46,458 nt of DNA from an uncultured Pirellula sp. (lineage in GTDB: Bacteria; Planctomycetota; Planctomycetia; Pirellulales; Pirellulaceae). Of this stretch, positions 16,961 to 26,518 are shown in pieces. Numbering within the stretch: position 1 is the first letter of the stretch; each line of letters begins with the position of its first letter. Location of the stretch: assembly GCA_903892355.1 (NCBI GenBank), contig CAITIE010000036.1, forward strand, positions 1 through 46,458, given 5' to 3'. Below the pieces are notes generated by a model. The model was given only the letters and a program-made list of their open reading frames with translations. It searched no databases and was not told where the DNA came from. Made by a program: the position numbers and the translations under genes.

Positions 16961-19288
16961 CTACAGATCCTGGCGATAGAGTTGCCAACAACCGAGCGCG
17001 AGCATCACCAGAATGAAAATCCCGTTGCTCCAGATGGGTTGCCACGGATCGCGTTGGATTTGGGGAATATCGAGATCCGTTCGATCGATTGCGTTGACTT
17101 TGTTCTCGGGGTTGCGAAGAACATACTGAATCGTCTCATTGATCGCAGCAGGCTTCGGGTTTACCAAATAGAATGGATTGATGATGTAGTCATAGATCCA
17201 CTCCGGCGTGGTCTTTTTGGGATAGAACGACAGCTCGGTGGGTTTCATTTCTGAACTGAGCACATCGATCTGTTTGACGTTGTGACAAACCCAAAGCCGA
17301 TTGGAGGGATCAAAATGGATGGTCGAGATATCGCCTTGACCGGAGATCGATGGCTTGCTCGCGATCACCCTCGCCTCAGAGCTATCGGGAGAAACGATCC
17401 AGAGATCGCCATCGGTCGAAAGCAACGCAGCGCGACCATCGCCGGCTACCCCCGTTCGCTTGATGTTGGCTTTGCCAATTTCGGAAAGTTCCCGGACCAA
17501 CTCCATGGTCTCGAGATTCACGAGAAGCGGAACTTCTGCGTTGGGGCAAACGATGGCGAGCGAATCCGAAACCGCTAGATTCACCACCGCTTCGGCAGGA
17601 ATATCGAGCTGCATTTCCCGAAGCTTTTCGAGCTTTTCGTCGTTTCGCTTCATGACAACAAGTTTGTCTCTGGAAACTAGAATCAGCGCATCGAGCGAAT
17701 TGGAAAATCCAACCGCAATCGGTTTGCGCAATCCCCAATCCGCCTCCGTCAATCGCTTGTACGTTTCACTGGCTTGAGGGATCTTCACATCAAACCCGAG
17801 GACAGAAATCTTTTGTTGGTCCGCTTTGGCGGCTCGCTCGGCATCAAACCAATAGATCCCATCGGTGGAGGCAGCGAGAAAACCATTCTTCCACGGGATT
17901 AAGTCGAACGTATCGGCGGGAAGATCCGGCGCCGAATCGAGGCGAGAATCGTCCCATAGTTTCTTGCCTGTCGCTTCGGAATCTGAACCTGCGTCGGGAG
18001 TTTTACCCAGTTCCGGAATGCGAGCCAACTCAAGGCGAATCGTTTCGCCCCCTCCCAATCCAAACGGGATGAACCGGGTTCGCCCGAAGTAAAGCGACGA
18101 TTCCTCGGATTGCCAAATCGGTCCTATCACCCGCTGGCCGTCCACTTCTCCAAAACCGGTTTGCCACACGCGATCCTTGTCGTTCCAGAATTGAATGCGA
18201 CCTTGTTGGTTCGCGACGATGGGAGTATCTCCCACCGCTAAGATTCGCTGCAATGTCGGTGGGCCTCTCAAAAAGGTTTCCGAAAGACTACGGACCGTAC
18301 CGATGGTGAAGCAAACACCCCAGAAAAGCGCCGTGACGACGACACAGATGATCGGGTTCTTCCAAATCAATCCGACAAGTGCCGACACGCTGTAAAACAC
18401 CATGAATGCAAAGATGAACAGCGGAATGCACCACAGGATGCCTTGGTTCCAAATCCCCAGCTGGAGCCCAGAGTAGAAATAAAGGCCGACGATCAAGAAA
18501 GAAATGTTGAGGGCCACGAAAATACAACCGCCGAGGTACTTACTCAAATAAAGCAAGCTTCGTGACAGCGGTTTGCTGAGCAACAAATGCAGCGAACCGG
18601 TTTGAAACATGTCGGGAATCATCGAACTGGTGATCACGATCGCGATCATCATCGCGATCTGCCCCAATCCGACCCACATGATAAAGGGAAAGAGGGTGGC
18701 TTCAATGAACGGACGGATTTGCCGAAGGGTGAACGGAAGAGGATCAGTAAATTTCATCCCCGCATACGTGATCCAAGTGGCTTGACCGCTCGAGGACCGC
18801 AGCGAACCAGGGAAGGCGAGATCGAGCAACCGGCGATTGAGTTTTTGCAATTCGCCAGAACTCTTATTCTCCTTCTGGATCAACTCCTTCAGTTCCGTCC
18901 TGCGTTCGGCGGTTGGCCATGCATCGCTATCGTACAAATCCGGTTTATCCATCACGGTATTGAGGGCCGTCACCAGTCTACCGACAGCGATCCGACGCCC
19001 GGACTTTTGGCGGTCTCTCAATGCGTTTTGGAACTCTTGATCGATGGCCGCATAAACCATTTTCTGGGAGCGGGTTCCTTTCCCAGAGGATGCAGCTGCC
19101 AATTGATCGAGAACCGTTTTGGCGTTCGTGATTTCACCCATCCGAACGCGATAGCTTTCCCCCTCAGATAATGAGAGCGGGAACAGCGCAACGAGAATCA
19201 AAGTCCATGCGGCCAAAAGAATCCAAAGGACCCGAGACTGGATCGATTCGATCAAACTATCGTACAGGATGGCGATGTAAGGCTTCAT
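16961..19288 (-). CDS. ABC-2 type permease with inserted beta-propeller-like domain
   Basis: A 775-residue membrane component of an ABC exporter. Helix 1 lies at about residues 18-40, a soluble segment follows to about 190, and four or five helices cover about 196-332, including LHLLLSKPLSRSLLYLSKYLG, typical of ABC-2 permeases. Residues about 335-745 are soluble and contain repeated beta-strand motifs such as GRIQFWND, NGFLAASTDGIYWFDAE, DGDLWIVSPDS and NRLWVCHNV, as in WD40 or PQQ propellers. A last helix follows at about 750-770. The usual ABC-2 family has no such insert. The ATPase gene lies 32 bases upstream on the same strand. Substrate unknown. Confidence 0.82.
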   Translation of the reverse strand: MKPYIAILYDSLIESIQSRVLWILLAAWTLILVALFPLSLSEGESYRVRMGEITNAKTVLDQLAAASSGKGTRSQKMVYAAIDQEFQNALRDRQKSGRRIAVGRLVTALNTVMDKPDLYDSDAWPTAERRTELKELIQKENKSSGELQKLNRRLLDLAFPGSLRSSSGQATWITYAGMKFTDPLPFTLRQIRPFIEATLFPFIMWVGLGQIAMMIAIVITSSMIPDMFQTGSLHLLLSKPLSRSLLYLSKYLGGCIFVALNISFLIVGLYFYSGLQLGIWNQGILWCIPLFIFAFMVFYSVSALVGLIWKNPIICVVVTALFWGVCFTIGTVRSLSETFLRGPPTLQRILAVGDTPIVANQQGRIQFWNDKDRVWQTGFGEVDGQRVIGPIWQSEESSLYFGRTRFIPFGLGGGETIRLELARIPELGKTPDAGSDSEATGKKLWDDSRLDSAPDLPADTFDLIPWKNGFLAASTDGIYWFDAERAAKADQQKISVLGFDVKIPQASETYKRLTEADWGLRKPIAVGFSNSLDALILVSRDKLVVMKRNDEKLEKLREMQLDIPAEAVVNLAVSDSLAIVCPNAEVPLLVNLETMELVRELSEIGKANIKRTGVAGDGRAALLSTDGDLWIVSPDSSEARVIASKPSISGQGDISTIHFDPSNRLWVCHNVKQIDVLSSEMKPTELSFYPKKTTPEWIYDYIINPFYLVNPKPAAINETIQYVLRNPENKVNAIDRTDLDIPQIQRDPWQPIWSNGIFILVMLALGCWQLYRQDL

Positions 19289-19320
19289 GACGTTCCGTAT
19301 GAGCGGCGAACCGATCTTTT

Positions 19321-20364
19321 TTAGCGGGATGGATAGGGATCTCGAGAAGCGGCATCACCGTTTGCAGTGTTGACCATGTTCATGAACACCTGCTCCAAGC
19401 TCGGGCGGGCGCGCTCGAGTCGCAGGATACTGATTTGGTGCGACCGAAGGCAGTCGACGACCGCGTCCGCTCCCGGCTGATCGATCGATGCAATTCCAAT
19501 CCGCGTCAACGCCTCGGGCCCACCCTCTGTCACAATTGGGGAGACGGAGTGTGGTACAGCTGTTGGTAGATTTGGGACCTCAGCGAGAATGCGTTCGATG
19601 GATTGCGTATTTCCGATGACTTCAATCTTTAAACTGCTCCTGGAGTCATCCGTGTGCTGGCGAACCAGTTCATCGATGGTGCCAATGGCGCGTAGTTGCC
19701 CCAGAGCCATGATCGCGACGCGATCGCAGATCAACTCGACTTCCTGAAGGATGTGACTGTTGAGAAAAACCGTCTTGCCTCGTTTCTTGAGCCGATCCAG
19801 AACATCGCGGATTTGCGAGCGTCCCATCGGATCCAATCCATCGGTCGGTTCATCGAGAATCAACAGGTCCGGGTCGTGCAACATGGCTTGCGCGAGCCCC
19901 AAACGTTGCCGCATCCCCTTAGAGTATCTGCGGACTGCTTCGTGCTGCCGACCGCTGAGGCTGACCAGCTCAAACAACTCCGCCTCGCGTTTCCGAATCT
20001 CTGCGTCGGTCATTTCGCTGAGACGGCCGTAAAAATACAAGGCGCTTCGACCGGTATGGTGCCTCGGGAAAATCAGGTTCTCAGGCAAGTAACCGATCTT
20101 GCGTCGGGCACCTTTGCTCCCGGCAGGCAATTGCAGAACCTGTGCTGAACCTCGCGATGGATGAAGGATCCCGAGAAGGACTTTGATGAGTGTGGTTTTC
20201 CCGGCACCATTCGGACCGAGCAACCCAAAGACTTCGCCTTGGCCTACCTGAAGCGAAACTCCCTTGAGCGCGGGATGAACCCGGGGGAATAAAAGTCCTT
20301 CCCGGTAGGTTTTCGAGAGATTTTGTACGTCGATTGCAAGTGGCGCTGCCAATGGGGGCCTCAT
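19321..20364 (-). CDS. ABC transporter ATP-binding protein (ABC-2 exporter partner)
   Basis: Cytoplasmic ATPase of 347 residues. Walker A is GLLGPNGAGKTT, the signature is YSKGMRQRLGLA and Walker B is LLILDEPTDGLDP, followed by a switch His in NSHILQEV. A C-terminal regulatory extension of about 110 residues follows the ATPase domain, as in many ABC-2 partners. The ATG at 20364 is preferred; a TTG at 20403 would add 13 residues. It is followed after 32 bases by the permease, and the two probably form one exporter operon. The 330 bases upstream to the next gene show no recognised promoter. Confidence 0.92.
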   Translation of the reverse strand: MRPPLAAPLAIDVQNLSKTYREGLLFPRVHPALKGVSLQVGQGEVFGLLGPNGAGKTTLIKVLLGILHPSRGSAQVLQLPAGSKGARRKIGYLPENLIFPRHHTGRSALYFYGRLSEMTDAEIRKREAELFELVSLSGRQHEAVRRYSKGMRQRLGLAQAMLHDPDLLILDEPTDGLDPMGRSQIRDVLDRLKKRGKTVFLNSHILQEVELICDRVAIMALGQLRAIGTIDELVRQHTDDSRSSLKIEVIGNTQSIERILAEVPNLPTAVPHSVSPIVTEGGPEALTRIGIASIDQPGADAVVDCLRSHQISILRLERARPSLEQVFMNMVNTANGDAASRDPYPSR

Positions 20365-20694
20365 GAATCCAAATTTGGGCAGGGAAATGCTCGAACGGAG
20401 CAATCCCAGGTCTGAAGTACTCTAGTTTAACGGAGTTGCAGCATTGCGGGCTCCCATCAGTTCGGTCATCGGAAGAGTTTCTTGGCTTTCTGAGTGGGGA
20501 AAAGGATCGCTTCAGAGCAGGAAAGGTATTTTCAAAGTAGGCACCTGCGAAAAATTCTTGTTAAAATCGGGGCTGAAGGGAAAACCAACCTCCGGGCAAA
20601 ATGAACGTTGTTCGGAGAACTTGGTGTTCATTCCCACCCACTCACCACGCCTTGCCTCCCTCCGTTTGGTTCTCTAACCCCACAGATATTTCCT

Positions 20695-22080
20695 ATGCGT
20701 CGATCGATGTTTCTCTCTTGTTGTATTCGCTCCTTTCGCCATGCAACCCTTGTCTGCGTTGCGGCTTGTTCTACGGTGTTGTTGCCCACGGATTGGACGA
20801 ACGCCGCCGATTCCGTGATGCTGTTCAACGGCAAGGACTTCAGTGGCTGGCATGGTCGACCGACCGTGGACCCTCGCAAGTGGAGCACGACTCCGGACGC
20901 CGACAAAGCGAAATGGAATCAAGAAATCGCAGACCACTGGAAAGTGGATGGGAACGAAATCGTCAACGACGGGCAAGGAGCCTATCTGACCACCAACGGC
21001 GAGTACGGCGATTTTGATTTATCCCTCGATTACAAGATTGTAGCCGGCTGCGATTCAGGGATTTACCTCCGTGGTATTCCACAAGTTCAAATCTGGGACC
21101 CCGATGCGGAAAACAACCGCAAGAACGGCAATGAAAAGGGGAGCGGTGGCCTTTGGAACAACCCAGCCGGTTGGGCCGGTAAAGACCCACTCGTTCGCGC
21201 TGATAAATCCATCGGCGAATGGAACACCATGCGAATCCGATTGGTAGGAGAGCATTGCTGGGTATGGCTGAACGACAAAGAAGTCGTTGTCGATGCAAGG
21301 CTTCACGACTACTTCGCACCAGGTATGCCCCTGCTAGCTCGCGGACCAATCCAACTGCAAACGCACGGCGCCGAGATCCGCTTCCGAAATGTAAGCGTCA
21401 AAGAGCTTTCGGCCGAAGAAGCGAACAAGGTACTCAGTCAATCCGAAGAAGCGGGCTTGGCCAAGTCTTCCAGCAAGTTCGAAACGCTATTCAATGGGAC
21501 CGATCTGTCGGGCTGGAAGGGTGCGACCGGGAATTACACCGTCACCGAAGGAGCCATCCAGTGCATGCAAGGCAAGGGTGGGGTACTCTATTCGGAAAAG
21601 AGCTACGGCGACTTTGTGTTCCGCGTCGATTTCCAACTTCCCCCTGCCGGAAATAACGGACTCGCTATCCGATACCCAAGCGTCGAGGAAATCGAAAAAC
21701 TTCCGAAGGACCTCCGCCACGGCGACGCCGCTTATGTCGGGATGACCGAGTTGCAAATCCTAGACGATGGGCATCCGAACTACGAAAAAATCGATCCACG
21801 CCAAGCCCACGGAAGTGCTTACGGAATGGCCGCTGCGAAACGTGGTTACCTGCGTCCCGTAGGGCAATGGAACCATGAAGTCGTCACGGTAACGGGTTCG
21901 AAGATCCAAGTGGAACTGAACGGAACTCGCATTCTCGATGCCGATCTGTCGACGATCAACGAGTACATGGCCAATACCCCGCACCCAGGCAAGGAGCGGA
22001 CCAGCGGCCACATCGGGTTTGCGGGACACTCGGATCCAGTGCGATTCCGCAACATCTCGATCCAGCCAGTGGGCAACTAG
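20695..22080 (+). CDS. Secreted protein with two 3-keto-disaccharide hydrolase (DUF1080) domains
   Basis: A 461-residue exported protein. The signal peptide is MRRSMFLSCCIRSFRHATLVC to about residue 39, ending near TNAADS. Two DUF1080 / 3-keto-disaccharide hydrolase (concanavalin-like) domains follow: one opening with VMLFNGKDFSGWHG at about residue 41, the second with ETLFNGTDLSGWKG at about residue 263. Each carries the usual strand motifs (DFDLSLDYKI; DFVFRVDFQL). Such proteins are numerous in planctomycetes and are linked to turnover of complex sugars. The ATG at 20695 is chosen because a frame from 20608 adds a non-signal N-terminus. It precedes the FGE-like and Gfo/Idh/MocA genes on the same strand. 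Confidence 0.9.
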   Translation: MRRSMFLSCCIRSFRHATLVCVAACSTVLLPTDWTNAADSVMLFNGKDFSGWHGRPTVDPRKWSTTPDADKAKWNQEIADHWKVDGNEIVNDGQGAYLTTNGEYGDFDLSLDYKIVAGCDSGIYLRGIPQVQIWDPDAENNRKNGNEKGSGGLWNNPAGWAGKDPLVRADKSIGEWNTMRIRLVGEHCWVWLNDKEVVVDARLHDYFAPGMPLLARGPIQLQTHGAEIRFRNVSVKELSAEEANKVLSQSEEAGLAKSSSKFETLFNGTDLSGWKGATGNYTVTEGAIQCMQGKGGVLYSEKSYGDFVFRVDFQLPPAGNNGLAIRYPSVEEIEKLPKDLRHGDAAYVGMTELQILDDGHPNYEKIDPRQAHGSAYGMAAAKRGYLRPVGQWNHEVVTVTGSKIQVELNGTRILDADLSTINEYMANTPHPGKERTSGHIGFAGHSDPVRFRNISIQPVGN

Positions 22081-22190
22081 TTCTCGACAACCCATCGACT
22101 AAGTTCAAAAATCTCTGCGACATCCATCGCTGTTCCACAGGGAGCACGCGATGGTCGTTCGCGGGGTTTAACCATCTACATCATCTTGGC

Positions 22191-22238
22191 TCTCCCGCAG
22201 AGCCTACCCGTAAATCTCTCGCAGAGCCTACCCGTAAA
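22191..22238. repeat. 24-bp tandem duplication in the leader of the FGE-like gene
   Basis: Copies at 22191-22214 and 22215-22238 share a common core (gcagagcctacccgtaaa) and differ at one base. They lie just upstream of the TTG start at 22252, with an AAGGA ribosome site (22240-22244) directly after the second copy. Confidence 0.88.
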
Positions 22239-22251
22239 CAAGGACACTTCT

Positions 22252-23322
22252 TTGAAACGTTTGTTGTTCGTTGCGTCGTTTGGAGTCTCATTGCTAGGCA
22301 CGCGAATTTTCGCCCAAGACGCCCCGGACGCGGTCCTCCGCGTCCCCGAGGCTGAGGCGTCGTCTGAGAAAGAGATGAAGTCATACTCGGAGAAGATTGA
22401 GCATTCTCAAGCGAAGATCGACATGATCCCTATCCCGGGTGGAACCTTTAAGATGGGCAGTCCCGATAGCGAGCAAAATCGACTCGCCGATGAGGGGCCT
22501 GTCCATGAGGTGACCGTCGCTCCTTTCTGGATGGCGAAAACGGAGATCACCTGGGACGCCTACGATGTCTGGATGTCTGACCTGGACGTCTTTTATCGCG
22601 AAGTCAACAAAGTCAAGGCAACTGTTCGCGATGATTTGGCCGACGAGTTCCAAAAGAGCCAACCGACCAAACCGTACACCGACATGACCTTCGGTATGGG
22701 CAAACAGGGGTACCCAGCAATATGCATGACACAGCATGCGGCGCGAACGTACTGCAAATGGCTATCCCGCAAAACTGGACGTTACTATCGCTTGCCTACC
22801 GAAGCGGAGTGGGAATACGCGTGTCGCGCAGGGACAACCACCACCTATTCGTTTGGCGATGATTCAGCGGAGCTGGAAAATTACGCATGGTTTGCAGACA
22901 ACGCTGGCGAAGGCTACCACAAGGTTGGACTCAAAAAACCCAATCCATGGGGTTTGCACGACATGCATGGGAACGTGGCTGAATGGGTACTCGATCAACA
23001 CATTCCCGAGGGATATCCATTGGATCTTCGCAAGGTCAATCCGTTGCTCGTACCGAAGACCCTCTACCCTCGCGTGGTTCGCGGAGGTGGCTGGGACAAA
23101 GCCGCGGAATTGTGCCGCAGCGCCTCCCGCGAAGGCTCTACCGAAGACTGGATTGCACAAGACCCACAATCGCCGGTCAGTATCTGGTACCTGACCGACG
23201 CACTTCACGTTGGATTTCGGGTAGTACGCCCACTGAACGAACCAACCGAAGAAGAAAAAAATACGTTCTGGGAATACTCCGAACCCATTCAGAAAGAACG
23301 CCCTGTTCCGCTCGAACGCTAA
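22252..23322 (+). CDS. Secreted FGE-sulfatase-type (SUMF1) domain protein
   Basis: A 356-residue exported protein. The TTG at 22252, seven bases after AAGGA, gives an excellent signal peptide (KRLLFVASFGVSLLG, cleavage near AQD); a TTG at 22186 would place 22 extra residues before it. The SUMF1 domain runs from MIPIPGGTFKMGSP to the end, with RLPTEAEWEYACRAG, LHDMHGNVAEWV and RVVRGGGWDKAAELCRSASR. True formylglycine-generating enzymes have two active-site cysteines in this last segment. Only the second (ELC) is seen here; the first position is Lys. It is therefore probably a non-catalytic SUMF1-fold protein or a distinct enzyme. It sits between DUF1080 and Gfo/Idh/MocA genes. Confidence 0.87.
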   Translation: MKRLLFVASFGVSLLGTRIFAQDAPDAVLRVPEAEASSEKEMKSYSEKIEHSQAKIDMIPIPGGTFKMGSPDSEQNRLADEGPVHEVTVAPFWMAKTEITWDAYDVWMSDLDVFYREVNKVKATVRDDLADEFQKSQPTKPYTDMTFGMGKQGYPAICMTQHAARTYCKWLSRKTGRYYRLPTEAEWEYACRAGTTTTYSFGDDSAELENYAWFADNAGEGYHKVGLKKPNPWGLHDMHGNVAEWVLDQHIPEGYPLDLRKVNPLLVPKTLYPRVVRGGGWDKAAELCRSASREGSTEDWIAQDPQSPVSIWYLTDALHVGFRVVRPLNEPTEEEKNTFWEYSEPIQKERPVPLER

Positions 23323-23453
23323 ACGTTATTCATTCTCTGGAAGAGGGCCATCCAATTTGGACTGGCCCTTACCAATTCCAACTCAATCACTTCCATTGCA
23401 TCTTTACCTCTAACTTCATCCCCACCTCGTTTCACTCACCGGAGCTTACAAAC

Positions 23454-24854
23454 ATGACATCCTCCCACGGCCACAATAACGCAGACACCAACAGCTCTGC
23501 CAATCGCAGAGATTTTCTTAAGACCGGAACGAGCCTCGCAGCCGCCGCCGGCCTAACTTCAACTTTGTCTCGATCCGTACACGCTTCCGAAGATAACAAA
23601 ATTCGAGTCGCTTTGATCGGCTGCGGTGGCCGTGGAACTGGAGCGGCGGAAAACGCACTTCAAGTCGACAACGGTGAGATCGAATTGGTCGCCATGGCCG
23701 ATGTTTTCGAGAACCGTCTCAGCAGCAGCTACTCCAAACTGAAAGAAAACTTTCCCAAGAAAGTCGACGTTCCACCCGATCGACAATTCGTCAGTTTTGA
23801 CGGCTACAAGAAAGCCATGGACGTCTTGCGTCCTGGTGACGTTGCGATCCTAACCTCACCACCCGCATTCCGCTGGGTCATGTTCAAGTACGCCATCGAA
23901 AAAGGCTTGAACGTTTTCATGGAAAAGCCAGTCACGGTCGACGGCCCGACGAGCAAAAAGATGTTCGAACTCGGCAAGAAGTCCGTCGAACGGAACCTCA
24001 AGGTCGGTGTTGGACTCATGTGCCGCCACTGCGTGGTTCGCCAAGAGCTTCTCGACAGAATCCGCAACGGCGAGATCGGCGATCTACTCATGCTTCGCGC
24101 GTACCGAATGGCCGGCCCGACTGGGTCCGCAGCTGCTACCAAGAAGCCTGAGGACATGAATGAACTCCTCTATCAAATTGGACGCTTCCACGGATTCCTG
24201 TGGGCCAGCGGAGGCGCGGTTAGCGACTTCTTGATCCACAACATTGATGAATGCTGCTGGATGAAGGAAGATTGGCCCGTGAAGGCTCAAGCCTCTGGCG
24301 GACGCCACTACCGAAATGACTGCGTCGATCAAAACTTCGATACCTACTCCATCGAGTACACGTTTGGAGATGGAACTAAGATGTTCGTCAACGGCCGCAC
24401 GATTCCCGGTTGCCGAAATGAATTCGCCAGCTACGCTCACGGCACCAAGGGGAGTGCGATCATTTCTGCATCCGGACATGCTCCCGCCAAGTGCCGAATT
24501 TTCTCCGGCCATAACATGACCAAGGCGAATGTCCTCTGGGAAGGTCCGAAATCCGAGCCGAACCCCTACCAACTCGAATGGAACGACCTGATCAACGCCA
24601 TCCGAAAAGACTTGCCGTACAACGAAGTCGAACGCGGCGTGAAGGCAAGCCTTGTTACCAGCATGGGACGCATGGCGGCCCACACCGGCGTAGAAATCAC
24701 CTACGATGACATGCTCAACTGCGAGCATGAGTTCGCTCCTGATCTCGAGAACATGACCTACGAAAGCCAGGCTCCGGTCCGTGCTAACTCCGACGGGATC
24801 TACCCTGTTCCACAACCTGGCATCATCACCAACCGAGAATACGGGGATGCATAA
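23454..24854 (+). CDS. Tat-exported Gfo/Idh/MocA-family oxidoreductase
   Basis: A 466-residue NAD(P)-dependent oxidoreductase. The N-terminus holds a twin-arginine motif (NRRDFLKTG) and a hydrophobic AAAAGLTSTL stretch, so it is probably exported folded. The Rossmann motif is VALIGCGGRGTGAA at about residue 54, and the family EKP motif occurs in NVFMEKPVTV. A conserved C-terminal alpha/beta domain follows. Members act on sugars or inositols. Planctomycetes encode many copies next to DUF1080 and FGE-like genes, as here. The start at 23454 is the ATG directly before the Tat motif; frames from further upstream overlap the FGE-like gene. Confidence 0.9.
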   Translation: MTSSHGHNNADTNSSANRRDFLKTGTSLAAAAGLTSTLSRSVHASEDNKIRVALIGCGGRGTGAAENALQVDNGEIELVAMADVFENRLSSSYSKLKENFPKKVDVPPDRQFVSFDGYKKAMDVLRPGDVAILTSPPAFRWVMFKYAIEKGLNVFMEKPVTVDGPTSKKMFELGKKSVERNLKVGVGLMCRHCVVRQELLDRIRNGEIGDLLMLRAYRMAGPTGSAAATKKPEDMNELLYQIGRFHGFLWASGGAVSDFLIHNIDECCWMKEDWPVKAQASGGRHYRNDCVDQNFDTYSIEYTFGDGTKMFVNGRTIPGCRNEFASYAHGTKGSAIISASGHAPAKCRIFSGHNMTKANVLWEGPKSEPNPYQLEWNDLINAIRKDLPYNEVERGVKASLVTSMGRMAAHTGVEITYDDMLNCEHEFAPDLENMTYESQAPVRANSDGIYPVPQPGIITNREYGDA

Positions 24855-24914
24855 AGCCACTTAAGTCCATGAGGTTTCCAGAACCACTGAAAGCCTTGTG
24901 ACATTAAAGAAGTC

Positions 24915-24947
24915 AAAGGGGATCTGTTCAGACGGATCCCCTTTTTT
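24915..24947 (+). terminator. Rho-independent terminator after the Gfo/Idh/MocA gene
   Basis: Stem aaaggggatc (24915-24924) pairs with gatccccttt (24935-24944) around a ten-base loop, followed by a T-run to 24947. A matching A-run on the other side means it may also serve the converging PP2C gene. Confidence 0.88.
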
Positions 24948-25032
24948 CATGGATCGATCGAGTTCGCTCGTTCACCGAACGAGGTAGAGAACAATCACGC
25001 CCAGAGACCGCAAGCGACCTTTTGGGATCGAT

Positions 25033-26349
25033 CTAATAGTCGATCGATTCCGCATCCGAGTCATCCGAACGACTCTTGATATCCTTCATGATCGCCGTCA
25101 TGACCTCAACAAAGTTCTTAATGGCGGTTCGATAGTCCTTCGTCGCCATCGCTTGATTCCCCGCGTCTATCTTCGAACGAATCAACGCTTCGTCAGATAG
25201 TTGCCCACGCTGTTCCAGCCAATCCTTGAGTTCGTTGATCACTCCGAGCAACTGTTTGCAAAATTCCACAGTCGGTTTGCATTGAAATTTGCGATAGGGC
25301 CCTTTGCCGAGGTGGTCGGTTCGCGAACGACTGCTCGAGTCGAGTTGTGTCTTAATCCAACCTGATATACCGGCTACCAACGCGATGATGGCACCAATAG
25401 CGGCCAAGGGAAACTGGCGGAGCATCGCCAAAACGACACCAGCCAACCCGCAGATGGCAGCAACCACCGCGAACGAGACCGGATAATGGACGACAGGTTG
25501 GTTTGCAGCAGCGGCGGCAGCCCCCTTGTTGACGATCGCATCTCCAACAATATCAGCGACAACAACGGTGATGTTGTCTGGCCCACCGCGTAAATTCGCC
25601 AAGTCGATCATGGCTTGAACAGCCGCTTGCAGATCCAGTGTACCGAGAAGCACACCGATCTCTTCATCCGTTAATTGACCACTAAGCCCATCGCTGCAGA
25701 GCAGAAAACGATCGCCTCGTTGCAATGGGAATGGCCCCTCGAGATCAATCGCGACAGTCGGGCTGGGACCGAGAGACCGCGTGATCACATTCTTGGGTAT
25801 GGCATTGTTGCGAAGGGCCTCCTCGCTGACCTCACCCGATGCTCGCATCTCCCAAACCAGTGAATGATCGAACGTGAGTTGCTCGATCGTGGTTCCTCGC
25901 AATCGATACACTCGGCTGTCGCCAACATGAGCGATAACCGCCCCCTCTGGCAGGATCGCCAACGCACACGTCGTGGTCCCCATGTTGCGGAACTCCGGGT
26001 TCGCTTGCCCCTTGCGAAAGATCTCGCTGTTGGCTTCTTCCAGCGAGCGAAGGAGCGCTGCCGGCGCATCCCCTCGATTGAGCTTCGCGTAATGATGCGG
26101 GATCAAATCAACACTGAGACGGCTGGCCAGCTCCCCTGCCGCGTGAGCGCCCATACCATCCGCAACGATCAGCAAATGCCCAGATCGCTCCCAATGCTCC
26201 CGATTCTCAGCCAGCACAATCGCGAAATTATCTTGGTTCGCACTGCGACGCATTCCTACGTCGGTACCAGCCGCAGCTGCAAACGAACTTCTCCAGACTC
26301 TTTCGTTCTCTGCTGGTTCGGGCGTGGGGTTCGAGGTGGAGGAAGGCAA
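25033..26349 (-). CDS. PP2C-family serine/threonine protein phosphatase, membrane-anchored
   Basis: A 438-residue protein. The PP2C domain covers about residues 27-265: TDVGMRRSANQDNF, VADGMGAHAAGE, HVGDSRVYRL, LCSDGLSGQLTDEE and GGPDNITVVV give the metal-binding aspartates. Two hydrophobic segments at about 290-335 (PVSFAVVAAICGLAGVVLAML and a second) anchor it in the membrane. A C-terminal helical domain of about 100 residues follows. PP2C enzymes dephosphorylate Ser/Thr proteins and usually pair with Hanks-type kinases, but no kinase is visible here. The start is TTG at 26349; no ATG lies far enough upstream of the conserved N-terminus. Confidence 0.9.
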   Translation of the reverse strand: MPSSTSNPTPEPAENERVWRSSFAAAAGTDVGMRRSANQDNFAIVLAENREHWERSGHLLIVADGMGAHAAGELASRLSVDLIPHHYAKLNRGDAPAALLRSLEEANSEIFRKGQANPEFRNMGTTTCALAILPEGAVIAHVGDSRVYRLRGTTIEQLTFDHSLVWEMRASGEVSEEALRNNAIPKNVITRSLGPSPTVAIDLEGPFPLQRGDRFLLCSDGLSGQLTDEEIGVLLGTLDLQAAVQAMIDLANLRGGPDNITVVVADIVGDAIVNKGAAAAAANQPVVHYPVSFAVVAAICGLAGVVLAMLRQFPLAAIGAIIALVAGISGWIKTQLDSSSRSRTDHLGKGPYRKFQCKPTVEFCKQLLGVINELKDWLEQRGQLSDEALIRSKIDAGNQAMATKDYRTAIKNFVEVMTAIMKDIKSRSDDSDAESIDY

Positions 26350-26518
26350 CTGAGAATCAACCGTTAACTTTTAAATCGGAGTATTTCGACGAACAGGGAA
26401 GTGAACAGAATACTCCATGGGAGGTGGACCCGCAAAGTAGTTGTCACTGGGCAGCAGGGTCTCGATCCCCTATTTTTTGCAGACACCGATGCGAACCGGC
26501 TCGCCAACCTACCCCGTG

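Noticed and set aside
24084-24860. Minus-strand frame antisense to the Gfo/Idh/MocA gene
   Set aside because: Shadow of a clear family member; no motif and no start signal.
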